From IMG/VR virus record IMGVR_UViG_3300022188_000030, positions 1-34,825 of that record: a DNA stretch of 34,825 nt; one strand, given 5' to 3'. The position numbers and the translations under genes are program-made. The notes below the pieces were generated by a model. The model was not told the origin of the DNA and ran no database searches. It saw only the letters and a program-made list of their open reading frames with translations. The stretch comes from a virus. Positions 30,649 to 34,825 of this stretch are shown here, piece after piece. Within the stretch, counting starts at the first letter, position 1, and every line of letters starts with the position of its first letter.

Positions 30649-31418
30649 GTAGACAAATTTTTACATTTCCGCTGAAGCAAATGAAACCAGACGGATCGGG
30701 ACCGGTCGAGGATGGAACTTGCAAGAACACACCGCCGAGCTCGCCGCTGGACGCTATTTCAGTAAACGGGAATGTCGTAACGGCTAAGATTAAGAAGCCT
30801 GGGCAGGGAATACCTTATTGTTTTAAGTTGGGGGCTACTGGTGGCGAGGAAGGATGCTGGGAGCCTTTTAACAGTACTACGCTATGCGCGTCTGGGAATT
30901 CGTGGCACGTTCTGACATCAGAGCCAGCGAATCGGACTTGTCCAAGCATGCCAGTGATTGCAGGGACCCCATGGAAGGGGGACTATAGTGCATCAGTGAC
31001 TCTTGAGGACGGTGTGGTGCTGTTATCACAGGAGATGACGGCGGACCCATTAGGGGCTACGCTTGGGGTGTCCATAAAGTGTGAAACGACATTTTCTTAT
31101 GATGATTCGTATATGTTGTTATACGTAGACTCCATAGATGATTCTGGGCTGCAGCCATCAGATCCGCCACATCCCGCCGGTGACAGCATATATGCTTGGA
31201 TTGATTATGTAGGAGGTAGTTTTGAGATACTGTATTTTGCGGTTGCGGGTATAAACAACCAACAGTCTTACATGAGAAATATAGGTGTTCACCTGGGAGA
31301 AAATATAATTAAGTTGAATGGGATTCCGGAGCAAATAGAATTTGGTATTGCTCTGCGGGATGAGAGCAGCTATGGGTCACTTGGTATTGGATATATATGT
31401 TTTACAGATGTGCCATAG
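30645..31418 (+). CDS. Cys-containing tail protein, unknown, ends at an amber codon
   Basis: A 257-residue protein overlapping the previous stop (ATGA). The N-terminal 100 residues contain scattered Cys (DGTCKNTPP, YCFKLG, EGCWEP, TLCASG, RTCPSM). The C-terminal part is a probable beta-sandwich ending IPEQIEFGIALRDESSYGSLGIGYICF. The gene stops at TAG 31416-31418, but the same frame stays open and coding-like for another 69 codons, and the downstream region contains a diverged copy of the final domain. It is therefore probably the intact first part of a formerly longer protein. Function unknown; its place inside the hub gene set suggests a tail-tip adhesion module. Confidence 0.55.
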   Translation: MSRQIFTFPLKQMKPDGSGPVEDGTCKNTPPSSPLDAISVNGNVVTAKIKKPGQGIPYCFKLGATGGEEGCWEPFNSTTLCASGNSWHVLTSEPANRTCPSMPVIAGTPWKGDYSASVTLEDGVVLLSQEMTADPLGATLGVSIKCETTFSYDDSYMLLYVDSIDDSGLQPSDPPHPAGDSIYAWIDYVGGSFEILYFAVAGINNQQSYMRNIGVHLGENIIKLNGIPEQIEFGIALRDESSYGSLGIGYICFTDVP

Positions 31419-31880
31419 GCATGTGCCGAGAGCCTTATAGATACAGGGGCGTGGTCTGATTGGGTACGTGGGGGGTGTGCAACTATAGGTGCCACACTTC
31501 ATATGGATTTGGAGGTATCAACAGGGACGGGTACATGTTCATTCGGTGCTGATAGCTGTAATTTACCTGTTGGGACACTTAACATCTTGTGTAACGCTAG
31601 TGTGTGGTCGGAGTACTACTATGGATAATGGACTCGACAGGCAAGGGGATAGCCATAATACTGGCTGGAGGTATGACCCAGGAGATGTATGAGAGTACCT
31701 AGCTTAACATTTGATGTAGACTTCATAATGGCTTGGAATGACCCTGACACACCGTTTGCCATGAATCTACTAGAGACTGGGCTATCTGGGACGATAGAAT
31801 CTGTGGGATTTGAGATTGTATTGGGAACTGGTGCAGCACGAAGCGGAGAGCTGGATGTAGATTATCTATGTATCAATTAG
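31419..31880 (+). pseudogene. decayed second module of the preceding tail gene
   Basis: Directly after the amber codon the same frame reads ACAESLIDTGAWSDWVRGGC ... TLNILCNASVWSEYYYG and then TAA (31626-31628). Protein-like sequence continues in another frame (MDSTGKGIAIILAGGMTQEM, from 31628, to a TAG at 31700). It then returns to the first frame as LTFDVDFIMAWNDPDTPFAM ... TIESVGFEIVLGTGA ... LDVDYLCIN, stop 31878-31880. This last part resembles the end of the upstream protein (IPEQIEFGIALRDES ... LGIGYICF). One amber codon and two compensating indels thus explain the region. An ATG at 31689 gives only a 63-residue fragment with poor SD. Sequencing error in the source is an alternative. Confidence 0.55.
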
Positions 31881-31896
31881 GATAAGCGAGGTCTGT

Positions 31897-32232
31897 ATGA
31901 GCACCATAGTCAAAGCAATACGCGGCACCGGCGATCGAGAAGGCCCATCCATAAACGATGCGCTAATCGTAACCGAGAACGACGCAGCCAAGCGAGGCAA
32001 GCGGTGGTTGGACGATCCTTCCCAGGGGGCGTATTATCTGACCAAAAAGCGATCCTTGAAAGTCCCGCATAAAGGGCCGACAATCATTCCGGGAACGTGG
32101 ATAACGGTGTCGGACGGTAAACTTGGGCTGAACAACCAAAAGCTGAAAGTTAAGAGTTATACAATCTCAATCACGCCAAAGTCCGTTTGGGCCACGATTG
32201 AAGCAGAGCAATACGAGGAATTCTCGATATGA
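31897..32232 (+). CDS. tail hub C-terminal half as separate protein
   Basis: A 111-residue protein starting after GCGAGG. NDAAKRGKRWLDDPSQGAYY, then LKVPHKGPTIIPGTWITVSDGKLGLNNQKLKV and ISITPKSVWATIEAEQYEEF, form the usual C-terminal block of siphophage tail hub proteins: a helix, a P-x-I-x-PG-x-W-I strand, then a closing strand ending in EQYE. In related proteins this follows the N-terminal hub domain directly; here that domain is in the gene at 28783, 3.1 kb upstream and in the same reading frame. It may work as a separate subunit that reassembles with the N-terminal part. Confidence 0.6.
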   Translation: MSTIVKAIRGTGDREGPSINDALIVTENDAAKRGKRWLDDPSQGAYYLTKKRSLKVPHKGPTIIPGTWITVSDGKLGLNNQKLKVKSYTISITPKSVWATIEAEQYEEFSI

Positions 32233-32507
32233 TTTTAGACGAACTTACGAAAATGAATAACCGCTGGGCGCAAGATACCCAACCGCAGGTGGTAGAGGCC
32301 ACCGTGTCTGCATTAGGCGGGTCCGATACGTCTTACGCCATTCAATTCAAGAACGGCGGCACAGCGGCTAACGTCAGTGGCCCCAGCGGGTTGGCAGTCG
32401 GGAACGCTGTTGTTGTGGCCGGATATCCGGGAAAGACCAAAAAGCATGTGATCCTTCAAAGGGCTTCCGGTGGATCAGAGCAAACCATCACCGTAGTTCA
32501 GGTATAG
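32229..32507 (+). CDS. small tail tip protein with OB-like core
   Basis: A 92-residue protein overlapping the previous stop (ATGA). PQVVEATVSALGGSDTSYAIQFKNGGTAANVSGPSGLAVGNAVVVAGYPGKTKKHVILQRAS reads as a five-stranded barrel: V-x-A-x-V, then SYAIQF, ANVSGP, L-x-VGNAVVVAG and HVILQ. This resembles small beta-barrel domains of phage baseplate and spike adaptor proteins. Tight coupling with the hub C-terminal gene suggests they assemble together. Family uncertain. Confidence 0.55.
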   Translation: MILDELTKMNNRWAQDTQPQVVEATVSALGGSDTSYAIQFKNGGTAANVSGPSGLAVGNAVVVAGYPGKTKKHVILQRASGGSEQTITVVQV

Positions 32508-32516
32508 GGGATAATT

Positions 32517-32924
32517 ATGGGCACTATAATCGGGACCGTTACTCTTGACAAAGATATGATTTTTTCAGACGAATTCGCGTACAATATGGTTAATGCCGAG
32601 GCTGAACCGACACTTGGCGGGGGGATCGTTGTTCAAGAATTCATGGGGGTTGAAGCGGGCCGAACCATCACGCTTGTAAGCACTGAAACCCAGGGGCTGC
32701 AATTGAAATCCACCGTGGATGCCTTGAAAGCGCTGTCAGATTCAGGCGCCGGAAACACCTATACGCTCACAATCACATCCAATTCGCAAATATTCACACG
32801 GACCGTTCGGTTTAGAAATGAGCTTGACGGGGGGGCGGTTGCATTTGAGCCCATGCAGGTTAGGGGTGGGCTACATGGATCGGATATCTACTTTAAAGGC
32901 AGTATCTTTTTAATGGTTGTGTGA
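32517..32924 (+). CDS. tail structural protein
   Basis: A 135-residue protein in the tail tip block. VQEFMGVEAGRTITLVSTETQGLQLKSTVDALKALSDSGAGNTYTLTITSNSQIFTRTVRFRNE has the layout of phage tail proteins with a GR-x-ITL strand, a short helix (L-x2-L-x-AL) and a pair of strands ending in TVRFR. The last residues (GSDIYFKGSIFLMVV) form a closing strand. It ends the first tail-tip operon segment; a promoter and structured leader follow. Confidence 0.55.
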   Translation: MGTIIGTVTLDKDMIFSDEFAYNMVNAEAEPTLGGGIVVQEFMGVEAGRTITLVSTETQGLQLKSTVDALKALSDSGAGNTYTLTITSNSQIFTRTVRFRNELDGGAVAFEPMQVRGGLHGSDIYFKGSIFLMVV

Positions 32925-32930
32925 AAAAGC

Positions 32931-32960
32931 TTGACAGTAAAGCAAAAATATATATAGAAT
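32931..32960 (+). promoter_or_regulatory. sigma70-type promoter for host-recognition genes
   Basis: TTGACA (32931-32936) is a perfect -35. TAGAAT (32955-32960) matches the -10 consensus in five of six bases after an 18-bp spacer, within an AT-rich stretch (AAAAATATATATAGAAT). It lies in the 155-nt gap after a structural gene and could give extra or independent expression of the genes from 33080 on. Confidence 0.55.
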
Positions 32961-33010
32961 TTGAGCACACTTCAATCCTTCTCAAGGAAATCTTCACAAC
33001 AATTTAATAA

Positions 33011-33042
33011 AACGCCCTTTCTCCGGCGTTGGCTTTTGCCAA
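33011..33042 (+). promoter_or_regulatory. two abutting hairpins in the leader of the 33080 gene
   Basis: AACGCC (33011-33016) pairs with GGCGTT (33025-33030) around an 8-nt loop. TTGGC-TTTT-GCCAA (33029-33042) shares two bases with it, so the two compete or stack. No T tract follows. They lie between the promoter and the SD GAGGAGGG (33068-33075) and may stabilise the message or tune its translation. Confidence 0.35.
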
Positions 33043-33079
33043 TTGTGAAACACTATGAACTTTTTTTGAGGAGGGTATC

Positions 33080-33409
33080 ATGTCACGGGAATCAGATTAT
33101 CTCGCCAGATTAAACTCGATAGCCACACATGAATTGAAGATAACAGCAGTAGACGTCTTCGGTTCATCCGATTTATTCACATCACAATTAACCGAGGGAT
33201 ATACCAGGAAGGGTCTTTGCGCTTATAATAATAGCGACTCTGCTTCCGGCGAATGCGTCTGGGGTCCCACCGGCGTGACTGCTGAAACTGGGATGCCAAT
33301 TCCAAAAGGGGCGCTTTTCGACATTCCTTGCTCTGTAGATATCCCAATCTATTTCTGCAATACCATATCCGGCGAAACCGGCAACCTAAGAGTCATCGAG
33401 ATCGCATAA
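33080..33409 (+). CDS. small beta-rich virion protein, unknown
   Basis: A 109-residue protein with very strong SD GAGGAGGG. MSRESDYLARLNSIATHELKITAVDVFGSSDLFTSQL then GLCAYNNSDSASGECVWGPTGVTAETGMPIPKGALFDIPCSVDIPIYFCNTISGETGNLRVIEIA. This is the pattern of small phage beta-sandwich proteins with K-x-L-C-x-YN, MPIPKGALF and a closing LRVIE strand. Cys pairs might form disulfides. It begins the segment transcribed from the 32931 promoter and probably belongs to the tail fibre or decoration set. Confidence 0.5.
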   Translation: MSRESDYLARLNSIATHELKITAVDVFGSSDLFTSQLTEGYTRKGLCAYNNSDSASGECVWGPTGVTAETGMPIPKGALFDIPCSVDIPIYFCNTISGETGNLRVIEIA

Positions 33410-33422
33410 AGGGGGTGACGAC

Positions 33423-33791
33423 ATGCCTATTTTCAGACGATGGATGGAAGGGATGAAACAAGTCGGCCCGGTGTCGGGTGGAACGGGCTCGTGGGGCGAG
33501 TATTCTGCAACAATCACGGGCGGCGTTATTACCGTAACTGATCCGGGGATTTACTGCCTTACGCCACAAGGTGCTGCCGCTGACGATCTGGTTACAGTCA
33601 ATGGCGGAAACTCAGGGGATGAAATTATCCTATACGCCGTGGATAGCACGAATACAATAACGGTTAAGCACGGAACTGGAAACATTCAAATCGGATACGA
33701 TTTCAATCTTGAACATAAATATGATCAGCTCAGGCTTACCAAAAGGTCTGACGGAAACTGGGTAGGAGGTGGTTTAAATGACAATTCGTAG
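33423..33791 (+). CDS. tail fibre-associated beta protein
   Basis: A 122-residue protein after AAAGGGGGTGA. Residues 25-120 carry a beta repeat common in phage fibres: VITVTDPGIYCLTPQG, DLVTVNGGNSGDEIILYAVDSTNTITVKHGTGNIQI, then YDQLRLTKRSDGNWVGGG. The same fold is seen in the next gene (G-x-GQQIAIVIVN ... GTGNQDIYL ... ECDGTHWYQTGGG). Its 3' end overlaps the next gene by 14 nt and carries that gene's SD (TAGGAGGTGG). Likely a short fibre or its assembly partner. Confidence 0.55.
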   Translation: MPIFRRWMEGMKQVGPVSGGTGSWGEYSATITGGVITVTDPGIYCLTPQGAAADDLVTVNGGNSGDEIILYAVDSTNTITVKHGTGNIQIGYDFNLEHKYDQLRLTKRSDGNWVGGGLNDNS

Positions 33792-34825
33792 ATATATTTT
33801 AGCGGCAATGCTGGCAGTAAGTTTTGCGGTAGCACCTTGTTTTGCGGGAGATGGCGACCCAGTACGCGAAGGGAAAGCAGCTACAATTATTCTTCGCACC
33901 ACAACCCTATCCACAACCGGCCCAACAGATGATTTAGACGTATCCAACGTTAATGTAATTAAGGTCGATACCACATCTAACAATGTAACCATAGGTGGCT
34001 TTACTGGCGGTGTTGACGGACAGCAAATCGCTATTGTAATTGTTAACGCAACTAACAACACGACCTTGGAAAACGTTGAGGGAACCGGGAACCAGGATAT
34101 TTATCTTGAATCGGCCGTGGATGAGACTAAAACCGCAACTTTTGGCGGGTGGATTTTAGAATGTGATGGGACACACTGGTATCAAACTGGTGGCGGTGGG
34201 GCTGGATTTGACCCTACGACTGTTGATTCTGTCGCTTGGTCAGACGGAGCGAATGCTTCGAATGTATGGACATTCGATGTGAGTGGAACTGACGTTACTA
34301 TAACTTATGGCAGCGCTAGTGTGACGGTTGTGGGCGATCATGCTGCGACCTCTTATACCGCTACTCCTACCCCTGCCCCTGGGATTACCTTAATCGATTC
34401 TGACGATCCACAAAGTAAGGTTGCTGTAAAGATTTATGGAAATTTGTCTGACGTGACTGCGGATGCTCAAATTGGGGATGTCTATTTTCAAAGCATGGGA
34501 GGTGCCGGAACCCCTGGGACTCTTGAAACTTTCATGTGGTATGATGGGAGTGTCCAGTCTTTAATATTATTATACGGTTCTTTTCATATGCCTGAAATCA
34601 CAACCCCAACCGATATCCCTGATTATGGAGCGCTGTATTGGAAATCTGACGATAAATTATATGGACAAGATGGCGCAGGGGTGGAGCATTTAGTCACACT
34701 CGGCGCTTCAGATTACGGAGAAATGGGAGCCGAATACGGATCTTCCGCAACGGAAATTATCAATGCGGCTGATGAATGGCACGCCATGCACCATGCAAAC
34801 ATCAACGGACTTCCGCCACATTTAA
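33778..34825 (+). CDS. secreted tail fibre-like protein, incomplete at window end
   Basis: The frame opens at ATG 33778 (SD TAGGAGGTGG) and is still open at the last base, so at least 349 residues. It begins with a clear Sec signal peptide: MTIRRYILAAMLAVSFAVAP then CFA-GDG, with Arg4-Arg5, a hydrophobic core and an A-x-A-like cleavage site (C-F-A). Residues about 55-140 hold the same beta module as the preceding gene (GTGNQDIYLES, ECDGTHWYQTGGG). After a Thr/Pro linker (TATPTPAPG, about 196-204) come further beta domains. The end (YGEMGAEYGSSATEIINAADEWHAMHHANI) resembles the trimerising C-terminal domain of phage fibres. A cytoplasmically assembled tail protein should not need a signal peptide. 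Confidence 0.7.
   Translation, partial: MTIRRYILAAMLAVSFAVAPCFAGDGDPVREGKAATIILRTTTLSTTGPTDDLDVSNVNVIKVDTTSNNVTIGGFTGGVDGQQIAIVIVNATNNTTLENVEGTGNQDIYLESAVDETKTATFGGWILECDGTHWYQTGGGGAGFDPTTVDSVAWSDGANASNVWTFDVSGTDVTITYGSASVTVVGDHAATSYTATPTPAPGITLIDSDDPQSKVAVKIYGNLSDVTADAQIGDVYFQSMGGAGTPGTLETFMWYDGSVQSLILLYGSFHMPEITTPTDIPDYGALYWKSDDKLYGQDGAGVEHLVTLGASDYGEMGAEYGSSATEIINAADEWHAMHHANINGLPPHL

Noticed and set aside
31416-31418. Genome-wide TAG recoding
   Set aside because: TAG is the normal stop of terminase, portal, the Com-like gene and others, so readthrough at all TAG codons would damage essential proteins.
31489-31692. 67-codon frame inside the decayed tail module
   Set aside because: It is out of frame with the coding-like reading for most of its length and has no SD; explained better as part of the pseudogene.
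30645-31880. Diversity-generating retroelement variable region
   Set aside because: No reverse transcriptase, template repeat or A-directed substitution pattern is visible in the window.
1-34825. CRISPR array, insertion sequence or integrase attachment system
   Set aside because: No regularly spaced short repeats, transposase or integrase gene was seen; the only long direct repeats are those listed.

Overview
The window is the left structural arm of a tailed double-stranded DNA bacteriophage with a long flexible tail (siphovirus type). All convincing genes lie on the + strand, packed end to end with frequent ATGA or TAATG overlaps and strong Shine-Dalgarno (SD) sites (AAGGAGG, AGGAGGTGA). 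The gene order is the classical late order: terminase, portal, protease/scaffold, decoration, capsid, connectors, tail completion, tail tube, frameshifted chaperones, tape measure, tail tip and host-binding proteins. SD sites, sigma70-like promoters and a Sec-type signal peptide point to a bacterial host. A heptosyltransferase-like GT9 domain makes a Gram-negative host plausible, but the host cannot be named. No integrase, replication or lysis gene is present, so lifestyle is not visible.

Layout. 1-1600: small Cys-rich proteins, two adjacent tRNA genes (CAT and Thr-TGT) and a scrambled stretch with two truncated copies of an ERCC4-type nuclease gene start in an exact 71-bp direct repeat. 1600-3860: large terminase and a small unknown. 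3931-4252: a self-contained unit of promoter, 58-residue Com-like zinc-ribbon gene and strong hairpin terminator, between terminase and portal. 4264-11315: head genes, with an S49 protease whose C-terminal third is also an independently startable scaffold, a lambda-E-like capsid protein and connectors. 11337-16550: an accessory cassette between head and tail genes, with a GT4-GT9 fusion glycosyltransferase, a GIY-YIG homing endonuclease, a GT2 glycosyltransferase, a tandem two-domain methyltransferase and a small GT-like protein. 16537-19631: tail completion, tail tube and the -1 frameshift chaperone pair. 19634-25843: a 2069-residue tape measure protein. 25856-34825: tail tip and host-recognition proteins, including a LamG/DUF2341 protein, a hub-like protein apparently split from its C-terminal half by about 1.25 kb of partly decayed sequence, and a terminal tail protein with a signal peptide that runs off the window.

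How it works together. Terminase and portal package DNA into a shell built from capsid, decoration and scaffold proteins and matured by the S49 protease. Connectors close the head. The tail tube polymerises around the tape measure with the GT chaperones, and the tail tip carries beta-sandwich, LamG-like and PEGA-like modules for receptor contact. The sugar-transfer and methylation cassette probably modifies virion proteins or host surface glycans; this is inferred from its position and families, not shown by the sequence.
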